A stretch of 64,000 bases of DNA, taken from Neopusillimonas maritima (GTDB taxonomy: Bacteria; Pseudomonadota; Gammaproteobacteria; Burkholderiales; Burkholderiaceae_B). The notes beneath the pieces were generated by a model. The model did no database searches. It worked only from the letters and a program-made list of their open reading frames with translations, and had not been told where the DNA came from. Shown here in pieces: positions 8,919-17,739 of this stretch. Both the position numbers and the translations under genes were made by a program. Numbering within the stretch: the first letter of the stretch is position 1; the number at the start of each line of letters is the position of its first letter. Location of the stretch: contig NZ_NQOU01000002.1 of the NCBI RefSeq assembly GCF_003576595.1, positions 620,001-684,000 of the forward strand, given 5' to 3'.

Positions 8919-9185
8919 TCAGGCGCGTCGGGCCACGACTTCCGTGAAGCCGGGGGGTAGAGCGGTGTCGTTCGCTGCTGCCTCGATGGTTTCAACCATA
9001 TCGTGCACTGCGGGGTACGCAGCCTGGCGACCACCGGGCAGATACTCGGATGCGGTATCGGAGCAGCACCCACAGCACGACGCCACACCCAACTGGGCCT
9101 GGAGATCGGACATGGTATGAGCGCCTCCGGCAACCGCTTCGCGCACTTGCCGCTCGGTAATGGCGTTACAGATACAAATAAACAT
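8919..9185 (-). CDS. bfd: Bacterioferritin-associated ferredoxin
   Basis: The small [2Fe-2S] protein reduces ferric iron inside bacterioferritin so that it can be released. The four cluster cysteines are visible as CIC near the N-terminus and CGCC near residue 40 (ASCCGCC), within a Fer2_BFD domain. I chose the start giving MFICICNAITE because the family begins this way (88 residues); an ATG 15 bp upstream is also possible. The last 25 residues after the domain are a variable tail. A Fur-type box covers the start region, which suggests induction under iron limitation. Confidence 0.9.
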   Translation of the reverse strand: MFICICNAITERQVREAVAGGAHTMSDLQAQLGVASCCGCCSDTASEYLPGGRQAAYPAVHDMVETIEAAANDTALPPGFTEVVARRA

Positions 9186-9199
9186 GAGAATAATTATCA
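9185..9199 (-). promoter_or_regulatory. Fur-box-like inverted repeat at the bfd start
   Basis: On the minus strand the sequence TGATAATTATTCTCA matches the 7-1-7 Fur inverted repeat (TGATAAT-n-ATTATCA) with one mismatch. It abuts the bfd start codon, so Fur bound there would block transcription or translation initiation. Confidence 0.6.
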
Positions 9200-9262
9200 T
9201 CCATGTTTTTCTTCAACGCAAGCCCCTGCCCATTTTTTTTGTAACTGTTCTGCCACAAAAAA

Positions 9263-10792
9263 TTACGCCCTTTTTAACCGCGCCTTCGCTTTACGCACAG
9301 ACGCGGCATCGATGCCTTCTGCTTCACGGTACTTGGCCACTGTACGACGCGCTACATCAACCCCTTTTTCAGCCAGCAACTGGGCAATTTTATTGTCGGA
9401 CAAGGGCTTCTGAGTGGATTCGGCACTGATGAGTTGTCGAATCATGGCACGCACCGCAGTGCCCGATGACGCCGGCGCCAAGCCGGCGCCGCCCAATGAC
9501 GTCCCCAGAAAATACTTAAGCTCAAACACCCCCCAAGGCGTTTGGGCGTATTTGTTACGGGTGGCGCGCGATACGGTTGATTCGTGCATCTCGAGCGCGT
9601 CGGCAATATCCCGTAGAACCAGTGGCTGCATGGCTTGCGGCCCTTGCTCGAAAAAAGCCTGTTGATGCCGCACGATAAACTCCGCCACCCGAAGCACCGT
9701 TTCAAAGCGCTGAGCCACACTCTTCATCAAACCATGCGCTTGCTGAAGCTGAACCTGAAGTGCCGACGTGCTTTCGTCTGCCTTGTTTGACTGAAGCCAT
9801 TGTTCATATTCGGGGTTCACCCTTAAACGCGGAAAAACAGCGGGGTTCAAACGAGCGTGCCATTGCTCTTCCACTTTACGCACAATCACTTCGGGCCGCA
9901 CATAATCGGCCACACTTTGCGCCCAGGCGCGGCCCGGTTTGGGATTCAGGCTTAAAACCCATTTGTGCGCCGCCTGCAAAATAGTTTGCGACACGCCCAG
10001 CTGGTTTCGCAAACGGGTGAAATTACCCGCAGCAAGCATATCAAGATGCTCGCCCACCATTTGCATCGCGCAATCGAAAACATCGATCGGGTAGATGCTC
10101 TGCGTTTGTCGCAACTGAATTTGCAAACATTCCGCCACGCTTTGCCCTCCCACCCCCGGCGGATCAAACGATTGCAGTAAACGCAGCGCGGCAAGCATTT
10201 CCTCGCGAGAGACCAGGTGTGGGTCCTCGTCCTCATCATCGTTTTCGACGGCTGCCTGCGGCGCCTGATCTGCGCCGGGCGTGTCCTGGGGTTCGGGTAC
10301 GCCCAAATGACCATTTATATACCCCACCACATCATCAATCGACACCGGCAACAAGCCATTTTCATCCAGTTCGTCGACCAGCAGCGTGACCAACACCTTG
10401 TCACGATCAGTGGCGCGCGTCACATTCAATTGCCCCAGCAGATGATCCCGCAAGGTTTCCACTGACCCAGCCTCGCGCGGTGCGTAATCATCGTCTTGGG
10501 AACGTTCCCCCATCGACGGCTGGGCACCATAATGCTCGGCTTCATCGAGATACGTATTATTGTCTTGCTGCGCACCGCCGTCGTCTTGCGACAACGGGCC
10601 CTCTTCCGCACTGGACGTGTCGGTGTCATACTGCCCCTCAAGCTCCAGCAGCGGGTTGTCAGTCAGCGCTTGCGCCACCTCAAGCTCGAGTTCTTGCGCC
10701 GATAGCTGCAAAAACCGAATTGATTGCTGCAATTGTGGCGTTAAAGCCAATTGCTGCTGCTGGCGTAACTGTATCGATTGTCGCGATTGCAT
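9263..10792 (-). CDS. rpoN: RNA polymerase sigma-54 factor
   Basis: RpoN directs RNA polymerase to -24/-12 promoters activated by enhancer-binding ATPases. The protein starts with the glutamine-rich activator-interaction region (QLRQQQQLALTPQLQQSIRF), has an acidic region II (about 50-120), the core-binding domain, and ends with the RpoN box ARRTVAKYRE that reads the -24 element. The product is 509 residues from MQSRQS, chosen by alignment with the usual N-terminus. A start 18 bp earlier (MRAILPMQ) is possible, but its ATG overlaps the divergent gene's ATG on the opposite strand. The usual rpoN neighbours (lptB, hpf) are not adjacent here. Confidence 0.94.
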   Translation of the reverse strand: MQSRQSIQLRQQQQLALTPQLQQSIRFLQLSAQELELEVAQALTDNPLLELEGQYDTDTSSAEEGPLSQDDGGAQQDNNTYLDEAEHYGAQPSMGERSQDDDYAPREAGSVETLRDHLLGQLNVTRATDRDKVLVTLLVDELDENGLLPVSIDDVVGYINGHLGVPEPQDTPGADQAPQAAVENDDEDEDPHLVSREEMLAALRLLQSFDPPGVGGQSVAECLQIQLRQTQSIYPIDVFDCAMQMVGEHLDMLAAGNFTRLRNQLGVSQTILQAAHKWVLSLNPKPGRAWAQSVADYVRPEVIVRKVEEQWHARLNPAVFPRLRVNPEYEQWLQSNKADESTSALQVQLQQAHGLMKSVAQRFETVLRVAEFIVRHQQAFFEQGPQAMQPLVLRDIADALEMHESTVSRATRNKYAQTPWGVFELKYFLGTSLGGAGLAPASSGTAVRAMIRQLISAESTQKPLSDNKIAQLLAEKGVDVARRTVAKYREAEGIDAASVRKAKARLKRA

Positions 10793-10808
10793 AGGTAAAA
10801 TAGCCCGC

Positions 10809-11354
10809 ATGAAAACAGAATCCACCCACCAGCCCACGCGCCGCGATTTCTCTGCATTGCGTAACACCCTGTTGAAGCTCACCGCAACGCACAAAATCAT
10901 TTGTACGGTTGTCGTCGTGGTCGTTGCCCTTGTGTGGTACTACCTGCTGCAACGCGTGGTTGCATTCGGCCACACGGTCGACTATACCGGTCTCGAGGTA
11001 TTAGGTGGCCCCACCATTGAATTTTTGAATCGCTACAACCCCTATTTCTGGTGGGCATTGGTGGCGCTGTGCACGCTTATTATTGCCTATTTTCTAATTA
11101 ACTTTGTGCGTGCAGGGCGCAAACGGGTCAATGCACAGGTGGTTACAACCAATACGATGCAATCCCTGGTTGCGCAATTGTCGGAACCCGCCAAAGACGT
11201 CCTGCGTTGGGTATGGGACAACCCGCGAGAACCCATTACTGTTGGCGATTTGCAACAAACGTCACGGGAGCTGCGCAACGGGCGTGCCCAAAAAATCGCT
11301 ATTTCACGCGAACACGTGCAATTACTGGGGTCCCCCCCTGTCGACCCGCCCTGA
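10809..11354 (+). CDS. Hypothetical two-helix membrane protein
   Basis: The 181-residue protein has two strong hydrophobic segments, at about residues 29-48 (IICTVVVVVVALVWYYLL) and 80-101 (WWALVALCTLIIAYFLINF). A roughly 30-residue loop lies between them, and an 80-residue C-terminal part, probably cytoplasmic, follows with no motif I recognise. Start MKTEST is the first sensible ATG; the open frame upstream is antisense to rpoN. It is divergent from rpoN with start codons almost touching, so their promoters must lie within the opposite coding regions. Function unknown. Confidence 0.65.
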   Translation: MKTESTHQPTRRDFSALRNTLLKLTATHKIICTVVVVVVALVWYYLLQRVVAFGHTVDYTGLEVLGGPTIEFLNRYNPYFWWALVALCTLIIAYFLINFVRAGRKRVNAQVVTTNTMQSLVAQLSEPAKDVLRWVWDNPREPITVGDLQQTSRELRNGRAQKIAISREHVQLLGSPPVDPP

Positions 11355-11389
11355 AAAAGCTTGCAAATTCGGCATAAATATGGTCGACT

Positions 11390-11527
11390 ATGGGTATGGA
11401 TACCGTAACTTTTTCCTCTGCTGGCATTTCGGGTCGCGCTCACCGCGGCAGCCCGGTTGCGGCTACGGTTTCTCCTCTCTTCTCTCTGGCTCTACCCCTG
11501 CTACTACCGATCGGTTGTCGGGCCTAG
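11390..11527 (+). CDS. Candidate leu leader peptide with clustered leucine codons
   Basis: A 45-codon frame begins ATG at 11390 (alternative ATG 11396) and ends TAG at 11527, 176 bp before leuA. Near its end, 6 of 12 codons are for leucine (CTC, CTG, CTA, CTG, CTA, CTA; peptide LFSLALPLLLP), three of them the usually rare CTA. This is the pattern of an amino-acid biosynthesis leader peptide, where stalling on uncharged leucyl-tRNA changes the downstream RNA fold and raises leuA expression. No clear Shine-Dalgarno is visible. The frame is the only plausible gene in the 349-bp gap before leuA. Confidence 0.55.
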   Translation: MGMDTVTFSSAGISGRAHRGSPVAATVSPLFSLALPLLLPIGCRA

Positions 11528-11533
11528 CGCTAT

Positions 11534-11561
11534 GTGGCAGTCCGGCAGCCGTTTGTGCCAC
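11534..11561 (+). promoter_or_regulatory. Hairpin just after the leucine-rich leader
   Basis: GTGGCA (11534-11539) can pair with TGCCAC (11556-11561). It begins seven bases after the leader stop codon, where a stalled ribosome would be expected to influence folding. There is no U-run, so it is not itself a simple terminator. Confidence 0.35.
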
Positions 11562-11613
11562 GCCAAATTTTCTTCCCGAATCAAAATACAACCCGCTTGG
11601 TCAATCAAGCTTC

Positions 11614-11655
11614 CCTTCAAAATTTCGCGTCGGCTTTGTATCGACCCTTTGAAGG
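11614..11655 (+). promoter_or_regulatory. Compound hairpin in the leuA leader
   Basis: CCTTCAAA pairs perfectly with TTTGAAGG, and a small inner stem GTCG/CGAC (11629-11632 with 11642-11645) lies inside the loop. It ends about 48 bp before the leuA start. No U-tract follows, so if it regulates leuA it probably does so by an alternative fold, not simple termination. Confidence 0.35.
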
Positions 11656-11703
11656 CAACGGGTTGTTGATTAAAGAAATAACCAGTTAATCAGTAGGTGT
11701 ACC

Positions 11704-13401
11704 ATGCTCTCGAATCCATCTGACAAATACCGCCCGTTTGTACCGTTCACACGTGACTTTTCAGAACGCACCTGGCCCAGCAAAAAAATTACGGCGCCCC
11801 CTATCTGGATGAGCACCGATCTGCGCGATGGCAACCAGTCACTCATCGAGCCCATGAGTGTCGAGCGCAAGCTGCGCTTTTTCGAACAATTGATCAAAAT
11901 CGGTTTCAAGGAAATTGAAGTTGGTTTTCCATCGGCCTCGCAGACCGATTTTGATTTTGTCCGCAAGCTGGTTGAGGAGGATCGCATTCCCGACGACGTT
12001 AGCATTATTGTGCTGACCCAATCGCGCGAAGACTTGATTGCGCGTACGGTGGAAGCGGCTGCGGGCGCAAAGAAAGCCATTGTGCACTTGTACAACGCTT
12101 GTGCTCCGGCGTTCCGAAAGATTGTCTTCAGCATGACAAAAGACCAGGTCCGCGACTTGGCCGTTGCGGGTACCCGCATGGTGAAGGAATTCACCGCCAA
12201 GCACCCGGAAACTTACTGGCGTTACGAATATTCGCCCGAGGTTTTCAGCACCACGGAACCCGAATTCGCGCTTGAAGTGTGTAATGCCGTGGTTGAAGCA
12301 TGGCAGCCTACGCCCGAGTCCACGATTATCCTGAACTTGCCGGCCACCATTGAGGCGACCACGCCGAATATGTATGCCGACCAAATTGAGTGGATCAGCA
12401 AAAACCTGAAGAACCGCGAAAGTATTGTCGTTAGCGTGCATCCGCACAACGACCGCGGCACAGCCGTTGCCGCTGCTGAATTAGCTGTAATGGCCGGCGC
12501 CGATCGAGTGGAAGGCTGCTTGTTCGGCAACGGCGAGCGTACCGGTAATGTGTGCCTCGTTACGTTGGCCTTGAACTTGTACACCCAGGGCATCCACCCC
12601 GGCCTCGACTTTTCCGACATCGACGAAGTGCGTCGCTGCGTAGAATATTGCAATCAATTGCCGGTTCACCCGCGCCACCCCTATGCGGGCGACCTGGTTT
12701 TCACCGCCTTCTCGGGCTCGCACCAAGACGCCATCAAGAAAGGGTTTGCCGTTCAGGACGCGGATGCCTTGTGGGAAGTGCCCTACCTGCCCATCGACCC
12801 GGCCGATGTGGGCCGCAATTATGACGCCGTCATTCGCGTGAACAGCCAATCGGGCAAAGGCGGGGTGTCGTACTTGCTTGAACAAGAACACGGCTTGGTA
12901 TTGCCGCGCCGCTTGCAAATTGAATTCAGCCGCGCCATTCAACGCGTTACCGATGAAACCGGTCGTGAAGTCACGGCGGGCGATGTTCACGATTTGTTCC
13001 GTTCGGAATACCTTGACTTGGAACGCCCGTGGAAACTGGTGCGCCACCGCATCACCGGCGACCCCAGCGCCAAAACCGGCGAACACTTCGCTATTGAGGT
13101 CGAGCTTGAGCACAAAGGCAAGCTGGTGCAATTGAAAGGGCAGGGCGACGGCGCCATTTCCGCCTTTGTGAACGCATTGGGAGCCGACATTTCGATACTG
13201 GGCTACCACGAACACGCCATTGGCACCGGCACCGACACCCGGGCGGCATCTTATGTGGAGGTTCGCGTGGGTGAATCGATGCCCGGCTTCGGCGTGGGTA
13301 TTCACGCTGATATTGTTACCGCCTCGTTCCTGGCTATTTTAAGTGCCGTTAACCGGCACGCAGCGCAAGAACAAGCCGCGCGAACCAAAGCGGCGGCGTA
13401 A
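11704..13401 (+). CDS. leuA: 2-isopropylmalate synthase
   Basis: This enzyme condenses acetyl-CoA with 2-ketoisovalerate, the first committed step of leucine synthesis. The 565-residue protein is the long LeuA form. It has an N-terminal HMGL-like TIM barrel with the metal-binding opening [15 protein letters not shown], the [14 protein letters not shown] segment and [11 protein letters not shown], followed by a C-terminal regulatory (LeuA dimer) domain that senses leucine. Start [12 protein letters not shown] is typical, with AGGTG upstream. It stands alone with its leader and is followed by a clear terminator; leuB/C/D are not nearby. Confidence 0.95.
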   Translation: MLSNPSDKYRPFVPFTRDFSERTWPSKKITAPPIWMSTDLRDGNQSLIEPMSVERKLRFFEQLIKIGFKEIEVGFPSASQTDFDFVRKLVEEDRIPDDVSIIVLTQSREDLIARTVEAAAGAKKAIVHLYNACAPAFRKIVFSMTKDQVRDLAVAGTRMVKEFTAKHPETYWRYEYSPEVFSTTEPEFALEVCNAVVEAWQPTPESTIILNLPATIEATTPNMYADQIEWISKNLKNRESIVVSVHPHNDRGTAVAAAELAVMAGADRVEGCLFGNGERTGNVCLVTLALNLYTQGIHPGLDFSDIDEVRRCVEYCNQLPVHPRHPYAGDLVFTAFSGSHQDAIKKGFAVQDADALWEVPYLPIDPADVGRNYDAVIRVNSQSGKGGVSYLLEQEHGLVLPRRLQIEFSRAIQRVTDETGREVTAGDVHDLFRSEYLDLERPWKLVRHRITGDPSAKTGEHFAIEVELEHKGKLVQLKGQGDGAISAFVNALGADISILGYHEHAIGTGTDTRAASYVEVRVGESMPGFGVGIHADIVTASFLAILSAVNRHAAQEQAARTKAAA

Positions 13402-13446
13402 AGCGTTAAGCCAGGCCTGGCCTGGCGTTACAACACAACCCGGTTC

Positions 13447-13470
13447 GGCCGCCTCAGGGCGGCCATTTTT
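13447..13470 (+). terminator. Rho-independent terminator after leuA
   Basis: GGCCGCC pairs perfectly with GGCGGCC around a TCAG loop, followed by ATTTTTA. It lies between the convergent leuA and DUF1840 genes. Confidence 0.8.
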
Positions 13471-13475
13471 ATGCA

Positions 13476-13817
13476 TTACCAGGTAGGCGCCGGTTCCCAT
13501 GTGATGTCGGCCTTATGCTCGCGGCATAAACGCATCATGGCCAACAAGGGAAATGCCCGCTGGCGAAAGCTTACCGGCTGGGAAATGGGATGTTCTTTCG
13601 TATCGTTTTCCTCGCCATCGTCATCCTGGTACGACGTTGGCTCAAAAGACATGGTTTTTTCGATATTGGCAATGGCATCGTCAAGCTGCGCCGACGTAAT
13701 CACCCCGCGCTCCGGCAGCGTATCGTAATGGCGCCCGGCAGCGCGTAATACATCGAGCGCATGGTTGCCGAACATAAGCACTTCGGCAGCCGGCTTGGCA
13801 TGAAAGACAACTAGCAT
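13476..13817 (-). CDS. DUF1840 domain protein
   Basis: This small 113-residue protein has the pattern of DUF1840: MLVVFHAKPAAEVLMFGNHA at the N-terminus, a GVITSAQLDDAIANIE segment, an acidic linker (about 60-75), and a C-terminal helix containing FPLLAMMRLCREH. The family is common in Betaproteobacteria and uncharacterised. Start MLVVF is preferred over an ATG 15 bp upstream because GGGAG lies at good spacing in front of it. Confidence 0.75.
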   Translation of the reverse strand: MLVVFHAKPAAEVLMFGNHALDVLRAAGRHYDTLPERGVITSAQLDDAIANIEKTMSFEPTSYQDDDGEENDTKEHPISQPVSFRQRAFPLLAMMRLCREHKADITWEPAPTW

Positions 13818-13917
13818 TTCGGTTTCTCCCAATAGATAGATTCATACACTACCCCAACTTTCATAACCTGCCAAGCGGCAAGATAACGGCTTGCACAGAA
13901 CCACTCAGACAAGGGCT

Positions 13918-16900
13918 ATGAAAGGCAGGCAGACACCATCACATGGCATCACCCAGTTGAAAGGCGCACGTTTTGCAGCAGCTATCACGACCCTTCTTTT
14001 GACGCTCACTGTTTTTACACCCAGGGTTACGGCGCAAAGCCAATGCATGCGACCGGGCACCGACGCCCCCTGCCTACCGGGCGGCCTTACCTCGGCCGTT
14101 CATACCGAACCTTCATTAAACTCAGGCGCAGGCAACCCAGTTCATTTGGCAACGGGCCACAAAATACACTTCGAGCGCGATGGGCCGTTCCGGCGCCACT
14201 ACCATGCGAACAACCAAGGTCCCGGCAGTATCCTTGGGCCGGCATGGTCAATGGATTGGGAAACGCGCTTGAGCCTATCGTCCCATCACGCCACCATACG
14301 GCATGCTGACGCAAGCCGAACGCATTTCACCCGCCGGAACACCCATTCAGCGTACACAAGCCCGTACGGCAAGCTCGAGCAAACGAACGAAGGTTGGACA
14401 TGGCAAGGCTTAAGCGGCCAAACTCTTGCGTTCAACCTTAACGGCCAACTGATTCGGTTGCGCAATGCACACGTCGAGCTTCACGTGCTGCGCCACCTGG
14501 AAAAGGGGCAGGCATTGTACGGGCTGGCGCACACCCTTGTTCTTAACGGCCGAAAAATCACACTGCAATATCGCTTTCTGGAAGGCCAACCACGTTTAAG
14601 CGCCATGCAAATGCCAACCGGCACCCTGCGTTACTTGTACACGCTTGCCGGTTACCAACGCATACCGCGGTTGCGCCAGGCTATTTTGCCCGATAGAACC
14701 GCCCACCGGTATCACTATGCTTTACATTCACCACCTCATTCCGGCGGCTTGGTCGGCATCGACAAAAAACAGGCGCCCAATACGCTTTTCAAACCGTGGC
14801 GACACTGGACACTTGACCATAACGGGCGGGTTAAATTGCTTGCCCTGCATCATTTGAGCCCAGCCAAAACCCATACGCAATACCTAACATTTCAATATGA
14901 AAGCGTTGCTGTACCGAGACGCACAGGCGTTACCAACGTGCAACAAGCCAACGGCCATCACACTCGCTTTCTTTTTCGCTGGGTTAATGGTCGGCCGCGG
15001 CTTCATGCAGTTAGCGGAGACCCCTGCCCGGGCTGCGCGGCACCCGGCACCCGCGCACAATACACACGGTACGGCGAACTCAAACAAATCAACGGACTAC
15101 ATATTTTCCGAAAGCCACAAGGGCAAATACGGCAATTAAATTCGCGCCAATCCGGATGGCCGAATCTGCAACTGCATTTCAATCGAAAAGGACAACTGCA
15201 ACGGTGGTATTCATTGTTGACCGGCAACACCGTACTGAACCGAACACCAAACGGCTTGCCAAGCCGCCGCGTTTTCGCCAACGGCGATGTTTGGCACTAC
15301 CACTACGACGGTGCCGGGCGGCCGGTAAACATCATCTCCTCGAGCCCAGGTAATAAACGCGTCACCACCGCGTTGCAATGGCGTGGAAATCTTTTAACTC
15401 ACGTGCGTCACCCGAACGAAACCTTGCAATTTGAATACGATTTGCAGGGACGCCTTATTTCGCAAGAATCAACCCGCCCGGGCCAAGGAGCGGCGCTTAT
15501 ATTACGATCCCGGTTCGCCTACAACGAACAAAACCAACGTATTCGACACGCGCTGCCTGAAGGCGGCAACTTGCATTACACCTGGCGCGGAACGCAGTTG
15601 CAACGGCTTGTTTGGGAGAGTGCTCAAGGGCGCCGTTACGTTGTAGTGCAAGCACCACCCGTGCCCAACCAAACCGCCGGTTATCGCTACGGCAACGGGC
15701 TTCAAGCCTCCACCACAATCGGCCCCGGGTTTGCGCGCCAAAGCCTTCAGGCTGCCGCGGCAAACGGGAGTCGGCCGGTGGTTTGGCAACAAACTTACCG
15801 GCTGAATGCCCAAGGACAGGTTGTTGAAGAGGATATCGCCGGCGCCGAAATACGTCACCGGCGCTATCAGCACGACCAAAAGCAACGCCTGATCGGCGCC
15901 CTGCACATGACAGGCAACACGGCAAGCGATTTACATCACAGACAAACCCGCTGGTATGCCTGGCAAGACAGCGGTGCGCTTTTGGCCCACAAGCACTCCG
16001 GCGGCACACAGCACCCGCGTATCCAACGCGACGCCTCGGGGCTGCCGACGCAAATCAACCAAACCCCAGTTCGGTATGGCGCTGATCGACGCCTGAAAAC
16101 CGTATTGACCACCCATCATATTCACTATCAACACGACGCATTCGGCCGGCTTATAAAGCGATACCGCTCGGGCCGCGACACAACCCCGACCCAGGCTTTC
16201 TGGTATCTCGACGGCCAACGCGTTGCCGAACGAAGTTCAAACAATGCGCACTCGTTACAGCCCCTATTGTCGCGCCGGTACCTTTATGTACACCACACCC
16301 CGGTTGGCTTCATTCAATACAGCCTCCGATATCCACAAGGCCGGCTTTACTTTATTCAAAGCGATCTCCTGGGCGCCCCCCGACTGGTGACGGATGCCAA
16401 TCAGGAAATCATGTGGCTGGCCTCCTACTCACCTACCGGCCAGGCCAACGTGAAAATTGAGCGCCTGTCGCTCAACCTGCGCCTGCCCGGCCAACATGCC
16501 GACCCCGATACCGGTTGGCACGACAACCTGCATCGCACCTACGACCCGCAGGCCGGCCACTATCTGGAGCCCGACCCACTGGGGCCGTTTCCGGGCGGCG
16601 ACGCATTAGGCTATGCCAGGCAACAACCACGCCGGTATATCGACCCATTGGGACTCATGCTATTCGCGTTCGACGGTACCCGTAATAATGCGCAAACACA
16701 AAGCAATGTATGGAAACTGGCCCAGCGTTATGAAGGCGGGCCGGTTTTTTACCAGTCGGGGCCCGGCAACCCATACGAAACCGATTGGGACGCGCTGACC
16801 GCCTATAGCGCACCTGACATTATCAACCGACAATGGCAGAATCTGTTGTCCGGCCTGGGCAACGCAACGCTAAGCCCCGACGATATGCGCCCCATCGACA

Positions 16901-17679
16901 TTCTGGGCTATTCGCGCGGCAGTGCCATGGCCCGCCACTTCGCCAATCAGATCAGCCAGTACACCCTGAACAACCAGTTCTCATTTCACGACCCTTTACG
17001 CGGCCTGGTCTCCGCCTGTGTCGATTTGCGCTTTCTGGGCTTGTTCGACACGGTTGCCCAATTCGGCATCGGCGGTAGCCGCAACGACGAATTCAATATG
17101 ACGATCGACGACAGTTGGCAATGGGTTGCCCATGCCATTGCCTTGCATGAGCACCGTTGGCTTTTCCCTCTCATGGTCGTGGGGCAAAACCATGCTTTGA
17201 ATTCGGTTGAAGCGCCGTTTGTCGGCGCCCACGCCGATATCGGCGGCGGCATTGTGATTGATGAAAACGGGCAAAGTATCTCGCGCGGAGACTTATCGGA
17301 CGTAAGTTTGAACTGGATGCTTTGGCAGGCCCGTGCAGCCAACCTGCAGTTCAGCGACTCGCTCGATGACGCAATCATTTCCAACCCCATTTTGCATGAT
17401 GCGCGCAACCCCACCCTGCGCTCCGTTCAGAACGGTGATCGCCGCATTGAAAACGCCGACGGAACAAAACGCAACAACTACCAGGATCACGACCCGCGTC
17501 TGGGGCGTGTTACACGTGAACAGGTTGAGTCATTTATTCAGCGCCTGCCCAACTGGCGGCGCCAGGCAGGCAACGAAGTGGGGCAGGTCGACATGCAAGG
17601 CTATGCTTCCTGGCTCTACGATACCCTGGGCTGGCAGGCACCCGACACGACAACAGGGAACGTTTCACGCTATCATTGA
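13918..17679 (+). CDS. Secreted Rhs-type protein with C-terminal DUF2235 lipase-like domain
   Basis: A 1253-residue protein with an N-terminal Sec-type signal peptide (hydrophobic stretch about 19-36, likely cleavage near TAQSQ). A long body rich in RHS/YD repeats follows, closing with the Rhs core-end pattern YLEPDPLGPFPGGDALGYAR and YIDPLGL. From about residue 915 a different domain begins (LFAFDGTRNNAQTQSN), resembling DUF2235/Tle1-type phospholipases. It has GYSRGS with Ser999 as nucleophile, and Asp1044 (LFDTVAQFG) and His1105 (GAHADIGGG) as candidate triad partners. Rhs proteins enclose and deliver C-terminal toxins. Oddly, there is a signal peptide and no immunity gene downstream (argS starts 60 bp later). 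An ATG at 13891 is possible, but the one chosen has AAGGG in front. Confidence 0.82.
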   Translation: MKGRQTPSHGITQLKGARFAAAITTLLLTLTVFTPRVTAQSQCMRPGTDAPCLPGGLTSAVHTEPSLNSGAGNPVHLATGHKIHFERDGPFRRHYHANNQGPGSILGPAWSMDWETRLSLSSHHATIRHADASRTHFTRRNTHSAYTSPYGKLEQTNEGWTWQGLSGQTLAFNLNGQLIRLRNAHVELHVLRHLEKGQALYGLAHTLVLNGRKITLQYRFLEGQPRLSAMQMPTGTLRYLYTLAGYQRIPRLRQAILPDRTAHRYHYALHSPPHSGGLVGIDKKQAPNTLFKPWRHWTLDHNGRVKLLALHHLSPAKTHTQYLTFQYESVAVPRRTGVTNVQQANGHHTRFLFRWVNGRPRLHAVSGDPCPGCAAPGTRAQYTRYGELKQINGLHIFRKPQGQIRQLNSRQSGWPNLQLHFNRKGQLQRWYSLLTGNTVLNRTPNGLPSRRVFANGDVWHYHYDGAGRPVNIISSSPGNKRVTTALQWRGNLLTHVRHPNETLQFEYDLQGRLISQESTRPGQGAALILRSRFAYNEQNQRIRHALPEGGNLHYTWRGTQLQRLVWESAQGRRYVVVQAPPVPNQTAGYRYGNGLQASTTIGPGFARQSLQAAAANGSRPVVWQQTYRLNAQGQVVEEDIAGAEIRHRRYQHDQKQRLIGALHMTGNTASDLHHRQTRWYAWQDSGALLAHKHSGGTQHPRIQRDASGLPTQINQTPVRYGADRRLKTVLTTHHIHYQHDAFGRLIKRYRSGRDTTPTQAFWYLDGQRVAERSSNNAHSLQPLLSRRYLYVHHTPVGFIQYSLRYPQGRLYFIQSDLLGAPRLVTDANQEIMWLASYSPTGQANVKIERLSLNLRLPGQHADPDTGWHDNLHRTYDPQAGHYLEPDPLGPFPGGDALGYARQQPRRYIDPLGLMLFAFDGTRNNAQTQSNVWKLAQRYEGGPVFYQSGPGNPYETDWDALTAYSAPDIINRQWQNLLSGLGNATLSPDDMRPIDILGYSRGSAMARHFANQISQYTLNNQFSFHDPLRGLVSACVDLRFLGLFDTVAQFGIGGSRNDEFNMTIDDSWQWVAHAIALHEHRWLFPLMVVGQNHALNSVEAPFVGAHADIGGGIVIDENGQSISRGDLSDVSLNWMLWQARAANLQFSDSLDDAIISNPILHDARNPTLRSVQNGDRRIENADGTKRNNYQDHDPRLGRVTREQVESFIQRLPNWRRQAGNEVGQVDMQGYASWLYDTLGWQAPDTTTGNVSRYH

Positions 17680-17739
17680 CCATTCGCGGTTTTTTGCCGC
17701 TTTTTGTTCAAATTTTTCTTAAGTTTCTTCATCTTATCT

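Noticed and set aside
10560-10808. N-terminal extension of the gene after rpoN
   Set aside because: The cysteine/serine-rich extension is antisense to the rpoN N-terminus; the ATG at 10809 gives a sensible membrane protein.
12481-13305. Minus-strand open frame of 274 codons inside leuA
   Set aside because: It is fully antisense to a conserved leuA and results from codon bias; there is no ribosome site or domain.
17688-17707. Terminator between the Rhs gene and argS
   Set aside because: Only a 4-bp stem (GCGG/CCGC) with a T-run follows; too weak to call.
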